In this document: positions 36,206 to 45,396 of the stretch, in pieces
Layout of the letters: every line of letters begins with the position of its first letter
Position numbering within the stretch: position 1 is the stretch's first letter
Assembly: GCF_963675165.1 (NCBI RefSeq)
Contig: NC_087385.1
Coordinates: forward strand, 1,612,501-1,676,500
DNA: 64,000 nucleotides
Reading direction: 5' to 3'
Source: Halichondria panicea
Lineage: Eukaryota; Porifera; Demospongiae; Suberitida; Halichondriidae
Made by a program: the position numbers and the translations under genes
Notes under the pieces: model-generated
Told to the model about the DNA's origin: nothing
The model's input: the letters and a program-made list of their open reading frames with translations, nothing else
Database searches by the model: none

Positions 36206-39200
36206 ATGAGTCAGCATAGAGCCACAAGAGGGAGCGGAGCTGATGTGCGACCCGCTATTTCAAGTGTTCACCAAGGGCAGCCTTGTCAACCATGCATCCT
36301 CTGCAAACGAGGTAATATGTCGAAGTATTTCCATCCAAAGTCATGGAAGGATGGCTCACTTCTCAAGAAGCTTCAAGAATTTGAACCAGCTCTTGGCATC
36401 AATCCAGATAGCTGCATTTGCAGAAATTGCCGGCAAGATGTGAGTTCCATTGGCGAGAGTAGTTTTGTACCTAGATGGAGAAAAATAAATGATGAGAATG
36501 AAAAAGAGCAACAGTGTTATGTTTCAGAATGCAATGAATGTGAATGCAAAAGTACCACATTAGCTGATAGAGCAACAATATGCTCATTGTTTGATATGAA
36601 TATAGAACGCATTGAAACACCAAGAGGTACTGATGGCATACCTCTTTGTACATACCACTACGGCGTCCTATATCGAAAATTGAACCCGTCCCACCTCAAA
36701 TGCAAAACGTGTAGTAAACACATATCAGACTTTACAAAAAGCCGAGTTGTCTCAGAGCCTGACATAATAGAGGCGTTCCTCTCAGAGAACACTGTCACTA
36801 GTAGTAATGAGAGCATATCATCTAGTGACCGAGTGTGTTTTACGTGCTACAAATCCCATCTCTATTTACTGAAGCGACTAAAGGGGTCAGTCAAAAGCAC
36901 AGACTCTGACCTTCAATTGCTACTTGATAAGATTGAATCCGATATACCCATATTATCTAATGTCAGAACATCGGATGAGGTCCTATCATACGTATCTAGT
37001 CTGTCAGCCATACATGTTGGCAAAGCGATTTTGAAACAAACAGCTCTGTTATTGCCTGAAGTGTATGAGACATTTAAGATTAAACTATCAAAAATGGCTT
37101 CAGAGATGAACATCACTGTTGACTTTCCAAACTCAATTTGGCTAAGAAGTGAGCTCTCAAATATGCTAGAACATCATATGGCTTACAAATGCTCAGTGAT
37201 GAGGATAGGTACGATTCTGTACCGCCATGGAGGAGACATTTTCTATGCCCTCAGTGTTGCTCTAGGTCACTGCAGACGTCACGAAACAAAAGACAAATTG
37301 TCTGAGGTATGCCTCACTCTAAATGAAAAATGTCACAAGTCAATTAATGAATTGATTGAACAAGATTCTGGACAGCCACATAATATAGAGAGCATTGACA
37401 TTAACAAGTTCATTAATAAACTTGATCCAGACATTTGGAGAGCTATTTCATTGCTAACCAAACCTCTCTCAAAGAAAGCCATAAAGAACACGTCACAAGT
37501 ACGAACTATTCGGAGGTTCTTTTGTGTGTGTGTACTGTTTTTCACTATCAACAACCAGTGTTCCTTCCCAATACATACCCTATTGACAGAAGCAATTGAA
37601 ACATGTGGAGGCTCTATACGCTTGGTTAGGATGTTCAATCGCTTAGGCATTTGTGCAAGCTCTGAAACTGCTTTGAGGTATGTTCAATACCGTATTGAGA
37701 AACGAGCGAGTGAGGGAATAATGAAAAGCTACCCAAGTAACTGTTTTATGATCGCATCAGCCGATAATATTGACTATATACACCATTATGCCAGAGTATA
37801 TTGTGGAAAACAGCAGTTAAGTTGGCATGGCACAACAGTACAAATCGCCCAACCCAAGCCACTAACACTAACTACCAATACAGACTTAATTGGGAACCGC
37901 ATGCTCACAAAGAGAGTATATTCAACAAGATCACCAATTAAGTCCCCTCAACCGAAAAAACTTAGAAGGAGCAGAACAGGAGCGATCAGAGCCCTATCGG
38001 CAAGCGAGGAAAGTTCCAATACAATCTACACCCATGTACAGAGTACTGAAACAACACCGCTAAGCATGAATGACTTTGGGCTGAAACTTAACGAAGAGAG
38101 TGCCCTAAAAAAATTTCAAAATATTGCTGGTAACTATATTCTGCTGAAAGTTGCTTGTACAGCACATGCCACACCATTGATCGACTTCCAGGCCTATTTC
38201 AGTCTATCTAGCAATATATGCAGTGTAGAAAGGTCCAACATAATCTATTACAACGTTCTAGATCAAAAATGTGACGATAACGAGACTGTGCTTAGTATTA
38301 TAAACGACCTGTACAACAAATTCATTGCTACAAAGAAACAAGCACTAATTTTCCTAGAAGGGGATCAAGTAACATATGCCCGCATACAATCTCTTAAGGC
38401 AGAGTATGGGAGTGATTTAGCATGGCTCATTCCATTCCCAGGAGATTGGCATATTCTCAAGAATTACCAAGAGGTACTGGTCAAAATCTACTTTGATGCA
38501 GGCCTAGTGGATATTGGGAAGTGTAGTGGGTACAACACCCCCAATTCCATCACCTCTAACTTTAAGAGGACTCACCATTTTCTAATGGAAGCGTGGGAAT
38601 CCATGTATCGGCTCCTGTTCTCCATTTTCTTGGAGAAGGGGAATGTCCCAACAGATTTTCTTCACACCGCATCAGAAATGGTCCAAAATCTTCCTCCTTC
38701 TGAAACCCAAGAAAGTGCCCTGAGGAACATCAACCAGTTGCTGGAAGACCTGCAAGAGAAATGCAATGTACTTCAACTATTTGACGAGTACATCCAGAAG
38801 AGAGAGTCGGAAAACAAAACAGTGAAGTTTTGGATTGAATTCATATTCAGAACCTGTGTGGGATACATAGCACTCTACTGTGCTGTGAGAACTGGTCAAT
38901 GGGACTTAAGAATGGCTGCTATTAAATTAATGGTGCCAATTTTCACTGCATTTGATCGACCCAGGTACCAGCAATTGATTCCTCAACACATAAGAGATAT
39001 GTATAACTTACCAGGTGATGTTCGTGCAAATCTCGAAAAAGGTGGTTTCACTGTGAGTCTTCTTGGTAGGCCAGGCCACTCAATAGGAATCGATGAGGCA
39101 CATGAGATGTGCATTAATCGTGAATGCAAGGAGTTCGTTAGCAGACCGTCTGCTGAAACTATCACCAGAATCTCACTCTTCTTACCTATCAGAGCAGAAG

Positions 39201-41602
39201 CAATGAAAAACATTGAGCAACAGCTTTTTAAGAAGCAAAAGATTGATATAACACCAATCAAATCACTGTATGCTACTAGCAATGACAACGAGAGCAGAAA
39301 GTTGGAAGGAAACATTAAGAAACAAGTGAACAAGTTAGAGTCATGTAGCCTTGTCACAAGCACCTGTAACGATGCTCTATGTCACCTTTTCAATAAAAAA
39401 CAACTAACTCCCCAACAAGAACATGACCTCATCAATTTTAGATCCATAGGGGAAACAGAGTATAGGAACCGTGTGCAGTACTACATCTTGAAAACTCCTA
39501 GTGTCAAACCACCAAAACACCGAAAGAGACTTTTAACATTTACAGAAAAACTCGGACGACGAAAAAAGGGCTCAGAAATCGAAAGAGAGAGAAAGATTCA
39601 GATAGAATTATGGAAAAGGAGAGTTGCACATGCTACAATCACAGGAACAAACCTAAGCAAAAGTTATGAGCAGTGCTTGGAACTACCCAGAGCGATTGCA
39701 AACATTGATGGCACACCAACTAAAGGAGCCAAGTCAAACACTACCAATGTGCTACAAAAACGGTATGAGAAGGCAAATGCTGCTATTATTGCATCGTCAT
39801 TAAAACCTGGATGGATACCAGATGCTGTCATAATCGAGGGAATGTTTTTGATAAATATTACACCATGGAGTGCACATAAAAACATAGGTGATTATGCCGA
39901 CTTTTTAATCCGACAGCATATCTATCCATACTTTAGAAGTAGATCACAGGAAGTACACTTACTTTTCGACGATCCTGAGTGTGTCCAGCTAAGTCCCAAA
40001 TATTTTGAACGACTGCATCGCGACAAGACAGCACACTTGAATGACGATCACCAGTGCACAACTTTTGCAGCAGACATGGTGATCCCTCCTATGTGGAGAA
40101 AAAATATTTTGAGTTGTAGATTATGCAAGAGAAACCTTGTTACTTTTCTCTCAACTTACTTCTTGAAGAAAGTGCAGCGCAAGCTAGCTCTACAACAAAA
40201 ATTTGTTACAGCTGGAGGGTTCAGCAGTAATCTGCAAAACAAATGCCTGTTTGTAACTGGATCCACACCACAACCACAAGTTGACGATTCTCTATATTGT
40301 AATGCAGAAGAGTCAGACACGAGAATTTGGTTACATGTAATCAATTCTGTAGGCACTAGGAAGCTTGTACTCAGTCCTGATACAGATGTGTATCACGTAG
40401 GCTTACCACTGGTTGCTGGAACACAGCTTGAATGTAATGTTCGACTGAGCCTGTTCAACTCAACAGAGCATCGATTCCTAGACATACAGGCACTCCTCAC
40501 AGCGTTCGAGAATGATCCTAGTCTCGCTGCAATTGAACAACTACCAGCAGTTATGCAGATGCTATACATAAGTACAGGATGTGATTTCGTTTCATTTTTT
40601 AACGGAATAGGAAAGGCAACATTTATGGCTACACTGTTTGAATATTCACAATTTATCTGCGATAGTACTGCTCAAACTCCAGGAATGCTATCTCAACCAG
40701 ACGCTGATGGATTCCTCTCCTTCATTAGGCTGGTTGGATGTGCTTACTTCAGAAAGCACAAATCAGTATTTCTACCTTCATTCCCAACACCAATGTCACT
40801 ATTTAACTCACTTCTTGATAGCAAACAGCATGCCCAAGTACACCACAGTGCATGGCTTTCTCTGATGAGGGAGAAAATCTGGCTCCGTATAAAGTATGAA
40901 GAAGAAATGATCCCCTCCTATGACGCACTTGACAGACATTGGAAACGGTCCTGTTGGGTACAATGTGTGTGGAGTCAAGCAACTTCCAACAATATCACTT
41001 ACCCAGTACTAGACGGAAACGGATGGAAACAGGTTGACACAAGTACATTGGCCATCGACTGGGACAGTGAGAGCAATGTTTCGGTGATCAGAGACAGAGT
41101 CACCTTGCTTCAAAAGGGATGTGGTTGCAAAACAGGCTGCCAAACAAATCGTTGCAAGTGCAGAAGAGACAAGCATGATTGTGGTCCTGGATGCAAATGT
41201 CAAGGGTGCACAAATGTACCTCAAACTTCTCAGACCAGTCACGAACTTAACCTCGACCAAGAGAGCTCTTCAGAATCTGAAGATGAATTTGGCGATTCTG
41301 AGGTAGACGATATAATGCGAGATGTTTTTGGAGACAACAGAGACACCGATAACGAATCTGCAGAAGAGACAGAGGATATGGACTTAGACTAATACGAATC
41401 GTGGAACTCTGTACATACAAAATGAGCAATTACACACCTACTTTTTATGAAGGTATAACTTTTTATGCGTATTAGATCACAAATTATAAAATGTATTAAT
41501 GTAATACTCAACCTATGCTGTCTAAGCCTGACAAACATGACCTGCTAAAACATGACCTGCTAAAATTACTGGGAACTGGGTTTTTGCACAGCTACAAAAA
41601 CA
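35943..41602 (+). mobile_element. Probable mobile unit: giant ORF bounded by 36-base inverted repeats
   Basis: Inverted repeats of about 36 bases with some six mismatches lie 260 bases before and 170 bases after the 5.2 kb ORF. They may be terminal or subterminal. I found no target duplication and no known transposase fold, so that it moves is inference from the repeats, the intronless giant ORF and the element-rich neighbourhood. Confidence 0.4.
36206..41392 (+). CDS. 1728-residue single-exon protein: zinc-rich N-terminus, nuclease-like region, CXC domain
   Basis: ATG 36206 to TAA 41392 without break. N-terminal third has several Cys pairs (CQPCILCKR, CICRNC, CYVSECNECEC, CKTCSKH, CFTCYKSH). 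About residue 517: SADNIDYIHHYARVYCGKQQ, a motif I know from large invertebrate orphan ORFs. Between 1250 and 1480: LLFDDPECVQLSPKYFER, EESDTRIWLHVINSVGTRKL, VLSPDTDVYHVGLP and YISTGCDFVSFFNGIGKATF; the acidic pairs and the 'TGCD..S...GIGK' helix-turn resemble PIN/FEN1-type nucleases. Residues about 1638-1672: CGCKTGCQTNRCKCRRDKHD, CGPGCKCQGC, a tesmin/TSO1-like CXC DNA-binding domain, then an acidic tail (SEDEFGDSEVDD). Such proteins form expanded families in cnidarians, sponges and molluscs. Role unknown; DNA cutting or self-mobilisation is only a guess. Confidence 0.75.
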   Translation: MSQHRATRGSGADVRPAISSVHQGQPCQPCILCKRGNMSKYFHPKSWKDGSLLKKLQEFEPALGINPDSCICRNCRQDVSSIGESSFVPRWRKINDENEKEQQCYVSECNECECKSTTLADRATICSLFDMNIERIETPRGTDGIPLCTYHYGVLYRKLNPSHLKCKTCSKHISDFTKSRVVSEPDIIEAFLSENTVTSSNESISSSDRVCFTCYKSHLYLLKRLKGSVKSTDSDLQLLLDKIESDIPILSNVRTSDEVLSYVSSLSAIHVGKAILKQTALLLPEVYETFKIKLSKMASEMNITVDFPNSIWLRSELSNMLEHHMAYKCSVMRIGTILYRHGGDIFYALSVALGHCRRHETKDKLSEVCLTLNEKCHKSINELIEQDSGQPHNIESIDINKFINKLDPDIWRAISLLTKPLSKKAIKNTSQVRTIRRFFCVCVLFFTINNQCSFPIHTLLTEAIETCGGSIRLVRMFNRLGICASSETALRYVQYRIEKRASEGIMKSYPSNCFMIASADNIDYIHHYARVYCGKQQLSWHGTTVQIAQPKPLTLTTNTDLIGNRMLTKRVYSTRSPIKSPQPKKLRRSRTGAIRALSASEESSNTIYTHVQSTETTPLSMNDFGLKLNEESALKKFQNIAGNYILLKVACTAHATPLIDFQAYFSLSSNICSVERSNIIYYNVLDQKCDDNETVLSIINDLYNKFIATKKQALIFLEGDQVTYARIQSLKAEYGSDLAWLIPFPGDWHILKNYQEVLVKIYFDAGLVDIGKCSGYNTPNSITSNFKRTHHFLMEAWESMYRLLFSIFLEKGNVPTDFLHTASEMVQNLPPSETQESALRNINQLLEDLQEKCNVLQLFDEYIQKRESENKTVKFWIEFIFRTCVGYIALYCAVRTGQWDLRMAAIKLMVPIFTAFDRPRYQQLIPQHIRDMYNLPGDVRANLEKGGFTVSLLGRPGHSIGIDEAHEMCINRECKEFVSRPSAETITRISLFLPIRAEAMKNIEQQLFKKQKIDITPIKSLYATSNDNESRKLEGNIKKQVNKLESCSLVTSTCNDALCHLFNKKQLTPQQEHDLINFRSIGETEYRNRVQYYILKTPSVKPPKHRKRLLTFTEKLGRRKKGSEIERERKIQIELWKRRVAHATITGTNLSKSYEQCLELPRAIANIDGTPTKGAKSNTTNVLQKRYEKANAAIIASSLKPGWIPDAVIIEGMFLINITPWSAHKNIGDYADFLIRQHIYPYFRSRSQEVHLLFDDPECVQLSPKYFERLHRDKTAHLNDDHQCTTFAADMVIPPMWRKNILSCRLCKRNLVTFLSTYFLKKVQRKLALQQKFVTAGGFSSNLQNKCLFVTGSTPQPQVDDSLYCNAEESDTRIWLHVINSVGTRKLVLSPDTDVYHVGLPLVAGTQLECNVRLSLFNSTEHRFLDIQALLTAFENDPSLAAIEQLPAVMQMLYISTGCDFVSFFNGIGKATFMATLFEYSQFICDSTAQTPGMLSQPDADGFLSFIRLVGCAYFRKHKSVFLPSFPTPMSLFNSLLDSKQHAQVHHSAWLSLMREKIWLRIKYEEEMIPSYDALDRHWKRSCWVQCVWSQATSNNITYPVLDGNGWKQVDTSTLAIDWDSESNVSVIRDRVTLLQKGCGCKTGCQTNRCKCRRDKHDCGPGCKCQGCTNVPQTSQTSHELNLDQESSSESEDEFGDSEVDDIMRDVFGDNRDTDNESAEETEDMDLD

Positions 41603-42495
41603 CTAGTACAAAACCACAAAGTACAGTATACAATACTCAAGAAAGAATATCTTTTCCCCTACTTACCTTCAAGAGCTAGGAGTTGTACCATTACAATCAT
41701 GAAGAGTTAGATGTTTTTACTACCTCTCTTTCTCTTTGAAATGATCGCACCGCTCCCAAAAAAAGTGAGCTAAAGAAACTAGAACTTTCTAACAAATTTC
41801 TTCCTGTTCAATATTATGATGTAATGCGAAATGCATATTTAACTAAAACACGTACAAGTAGGTACGGTGGCTATCCAACTGGAACTCTTGCGGATAATAT
41901 TAAACGTACAGGAACTGAGCATATCCACTAATTAGATCTACACCAGAGGAGGTGGGACGTGTGTCATCAGTCACATGGCAATGGAATGTGTGGAGTACGT
42001 TAGGCTCTTGACTTTTAACCTTTCCTTACATTTCTGTAGCTAGCTAGCTCTAGCTAGCTATGGGATATGGTGCCTGTGGTAGATCTACTGTTGTGCTCTC
42101 TAGCAAGCTCACATCACCTTCTAGTAATCATTATTGTAAACTGTTATGGAAGATGGCAACCAACCTGAGTTAACCTCCCTAGACTGCTCTCCGTAGAAGC
42201 TTTAATATGTACAGTAAAAACCACTAGGTTTGATGGTAAATTTCACGCTATTGAGCCAGGATCCCTGATCCACAAGTACTATCCTTTCACTACATGATAG
42301 CTAAAATGTTAGAGAAAATTACCGTGGGATTGCTACTGTTTTGGCTACTTCAAGATCCTCATTTTTCATGCACAAATCCTTGTCTAAATCTTTGCGGTTA
42401 AACCTGGATTGTTAATCTACAGAAGCTCTATAATTAGTAACCCAAAAAGCTATTGTACACGTTAATTTAGATCTAGTGTGTTCAGTTGTTATGGG
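41393..42495. other. Gene-free spacer
   Basis: No coding exon seen. Holds the right inverted repeat of the giant-ORF unit (41563-41600), a doubled 'acatgacctgctaaaa' at 41536-41565 and a 'ctagctagctctagctagct' run at about 42040. Confidence 0.6.
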
Positions 42496-43155
42496 TCAGC
42501 AAAGTTTCTTTACGTAACTTATAGCTGCTTTGTGGGGCTCTTCCACATCTTTGAAGAGAAATGAATTTGTTCTCGTGTCAACGTAAGTTGCATAACACAC
42601 TTCTTTCACCTTTTCAAACCCTTGCTTCTCATAAAGTTGCTGGGTGTAAGCGCTTGTGCAAAGTACTCCAGCAAAAGTGTGGCCATGTTTGACAGCATGA
42701 TCTAGGTTTCGCTTGACTAACTCCGTCGCAATTCCTCTTTTTTTGTAATCAGGATGCACACAAAGCGCAAATAGCTCCATCATCTTGTCTTCTTGATACG
42801 TTGTTAATATTTTTTTGAAGTCCAATGCACAACTGAACAAAACCCAGACTGAAGACCATGCTCTTGACCACCCACGTTGAATATAGTCATCAAAGGTTGG
42901 CACAGCATCTGTTAAATCAGTTACTGACTGAGAATGAGAGATTCTTATGCCAACCATTTTACCCGTTATTTTGTCCACTGCACACCAAGACAAGCCTTGC
43001 TTCAAGTAACCGAGAACCATCAGGCGATCTAGATTTGAGGGTACTGTACATCCAACAGCCTTCAGTACTGGATCGTAGGGTAGATAGCATGTGTTGTAAA
43101 GCTCAATAGCTTCTTGAAACTGCTCTGGGGTGACTAGCTGATATGTTATAGCCAT
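42496..43155 (-). CDS. GNAT N-acetyltransferase, copy 3, intact
   Basis: Single exon, 219 residues, ATG 43155. The fold is GNAT: N-terminal strand-helix (MAITYQLVTPEQFQEAIELY), central strands ending at LFALCVHPDYKKRGIATELV, where KKRGIA (about 138-143) is the pyrophosphate loop that holds acetyl-CoA, then a helix VKRNLDHAV, AGVLCTSAYTQQLYEKQGFE and FLFKDVEEPHKAAISYVK. The layout is like arylalkylamine-type acetyltransferases of invertebrates, which acetylate small amines, but the substrate cannot be read from sequence. Probably soluble and cytosolic. This is the only undamaged one of three copies here (others at 11061 and 34952). Confidence 0.85.
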   Translation of the reverse strand: MAITYQLVTPEQFQEAIELYNTCYLPYDPVLKAVGCTVPSNLDRLMVLGYLKQGLSWCAVDKITGKMVGIRISHSQSVTDLTDAVPTFDDYIQRGWSRAWSSVWVLFSCALDFKKILTTYQEDKMMELFALCVHPDYKKRGIATELVKRNLDHAVKHGHTFAGVLCTSAYTQQLYEKQGFEKVKEVCYATYVDTRTNSFLFKDVEEPHKAAISYVKKLC

Positions 43156-43217
43156 CAGTGAAGCTCCCAGTGCATGCAGTGCCTGATTTATAACCTGGGT
43201 AAGTGGTCAGTCCAGTG

Positions 43218-43570
43218 GTGGATCCAGAGTAGTTGGGCGTGGCTCGACCGTCTCCTGACGGGAGGAGACGGTCGAGCCACGCCCAACTAGATCCAGAGGG
43301 GTTCTTTGATGAACCCCCCTAGGCCCTTGAGAAAGAAGTGAGTGGGAGGCTCAAGCTAGTTAGCAAATTGTTTCTTTCTTACTAGCTTTCACATGCACTT
43401 TTTACTTACCTTTAGTCCTTGTTAGTCCTGCGAAGCTTTGTCTGTGCAGTTTCAGTGACTATGAAGCTGAAGGCCTCCAGCGTAGTGCATAGTCTCGAAT
43501 ACCCGCCTCAACCTAAAAGCTACGTAGTCCTCGAATACTTTTAGGTTGAGGCGGGTATTCGAGACTACGT
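43218..43570. repeat. Two adjacent long palindromes
   Basis: 43224-43297: arms of about 32 bases (agttgggcgtggctcgaccg, inverse ccttcg-free match up to gcccaact) around tcctgacgggagga. 43488-43567: arms of about 32 bases (gtctcgaatacccgcctcaa, inverse ttgaggcgggtattcgagac) around a 15-base loop. A related, shorter palindrome sits at 22626-22672. Non-coding foldback units. Confidence 0.8.
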
Positions 43571-44102
43571 AGTGCATGCAGACTACTTATGAAAAGTGAT
43601 GACCTTTTTTTAAGAAAAAATTCAGTATGTTAAATAGCCTTTTATACTGGTAAGAAATGATGCTAACAATACTCAGTAATACTAGAAAGTGAGTAGCATA
43701 GTCATACTCGAAGTAATAAGCCAGAAACTAAGATTAGTAACAAAGTTCCAGTTGTTGCTGCACTTTCCTTGTTTCTTTGACTCCTGTCTTAATATAGCAG
43801 GTGTAGCAACGATAGTTTTAAACTACTACGACTCATAGACTAACAGGAGACGTAATACAAGACTGATAAACGCTCAAGAATGGCAAAATAAGATAAAAGT
43901 GCTGACTCAGTAGGTTGGGGTTCCTTCAATGGCTTCTGTGCATTACTGTAGGAATTGGAGGTTACAAAGAAAATTGGAAGATTAATTAGCAATCGTGACC
44001 AACCTCCTCTGGCGCATGCTCACCGTTTCGAAGAAGTGACGACCTTTTTTTAGGTAAATTTAACAGTCCATCGCTCTCAGAGCCCTGGAACCCCGAGCTG
44101 GA
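43571..44102. other. Upstream region of GNAT copy 3, no gene
   Basis: Shares scattered blocks with 12060-12260 (see there). No coding exon. Confidence 0.5.
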
Positions 44103-44534
44103 ACCCGAGGGGTCCGCAACGGCCAGGAATCTCGTACAAAATTTTTGGAATCTCAACTGAAATCTTGAAATCTCACTTGGAATCTTGAAATCTTGTGGAA
44201 TCTCTGGAATCTTGTGGAATCTCTGGAATCCCTTGGAATCTCTGAAATCTCTTGGAATCTCTTGAAATCTCTGGAATCTTGTGGAATGTTAATGAGATAC
44301 CCGTAAATGTATATAAATAATCCGTATACCTCGCCGTAGATTATTATTGAGGTTGCAGTAGCCTCGAGACCAGGCCGATTATCGAGGCTACGGTTGCAGT
44401 TGCGGTTGCAGGCTCAGCTGCTATTTACATATCTCTCTCTATGAGAATCCTCCTCATAGCAGCTCTGTGTGCAGATTATAGACGATTCCTAAAGAGATTA
44501 AGGTGAGTTTAACCAGCATAATAATAATAATAAT
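44103..44534 (+). repeat. Dispersed 5'-end unit, copy 2
   Basis: Nearly identical to 20511-20930: gaggggtccgcaacggccag, 'ggaatctc' words, gtatataaataatccgtata, the short palindrome and the exon-like piece with donor aag/gtgagt, ending at the same ataataataat run. The copy here has one extra 'ggaatctcttgaaatct' word. Confidence 0.85.
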
Positions 44535-44755
44535 TAAAATGACTACTAGTTTTGTGTTGTTTCTAGTAACTTGATGATCGCTCAGAGCTTCCACTGGAAG
44601 ATGTTTTGAAGATTGATACTTGTCATACAGATTGATACACCAATATATTTATCATGTATGTGCTTTAAATTTCTCTCATGGCATTTATAGTTTCACAAAA
44701 ATCATTATAAGAAAATCATGAATATTCATGAGCAAACTGTTTGCCGTAACTTTAA

Positions 44756-45317
44756 CCTTAGCTCTAATTAGCTAATTATCGCGACCTTTTAATTACATTC
44801 TTTGAACGATTCATCTTTTCTTTCTTTATAACCTCTACATATTGGACACAAGAGCTAGAGCCTTTTCTCCTACTGGAGGTACCCCTATGGCCAAGTTGTC
44901 AGGACCTGAAGGTAATAGGACCTATAAGAAGCTCCTCAAGTACTCTTATCTCTAAGATCCCTGTGAGAAGCATCCCAGGCACTCTGATCTTGTCTCTGTG
45001 AGAAGCACTCTTGATCCTGGAGACAGGATCCCTATGAGGAGCACCCCAGGCACTACTGTCTCCAAGATCCCTGTGAGAAGCACTCCTGTCTCTGTGATAA
45101 AGCTGCAACATGGAATTGTTTAGTTCAGAGTGTCTCCAACATGAAGAACATTAATGACACTAACAGTCTCAGCTTGTATGGTTTGCTCTGTGCCTGTCAC
45201 TCATACTACAGTACTGTTCTGTGTGTCCCAATATGTAGAGGTTATAAAGAAAGAAAAGATGAATCGTTCAAAGAATGTAATTAAAAGGTCGCGATAATTA
45301 GCTAATTAGAGCTAAGG
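44756..45317. mobile_element. TTAA-flanked foldback element (piggyBac type, non-autonomous)
   Basis: Inverted repeats of about 94 bases start CCTTAGCTCTAATTAGC and include attatcgcgaccttttaatt and gaacgattcatcttttcttt. Flanks are TTAA at 44752-44755 and 45318-45321. TTAA duplication and CC-start ends are the mark of piggyBac elements. The 370-base centre carries imperfect repeats of 'aagatccctgtgagaagcac'. No transposase. A related empty site with one TTAA is at 17930-17990. Confidence 0.8.
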
Positions 45318-45396
45318 TTAATCGTGTCCTCCCTCCTCTGGATAAAAATAATTGCAATACCGTACATTGGGTAAAAACACACACAGACATACAGAA

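Noticed and set aside
36206-41392. Classification of the giant ORF as a viral or capsid-bearing element
   Set aside because: No capsid, polymerase, integrase or protease motif seen; the visible parts are nuclease-like and CXC.
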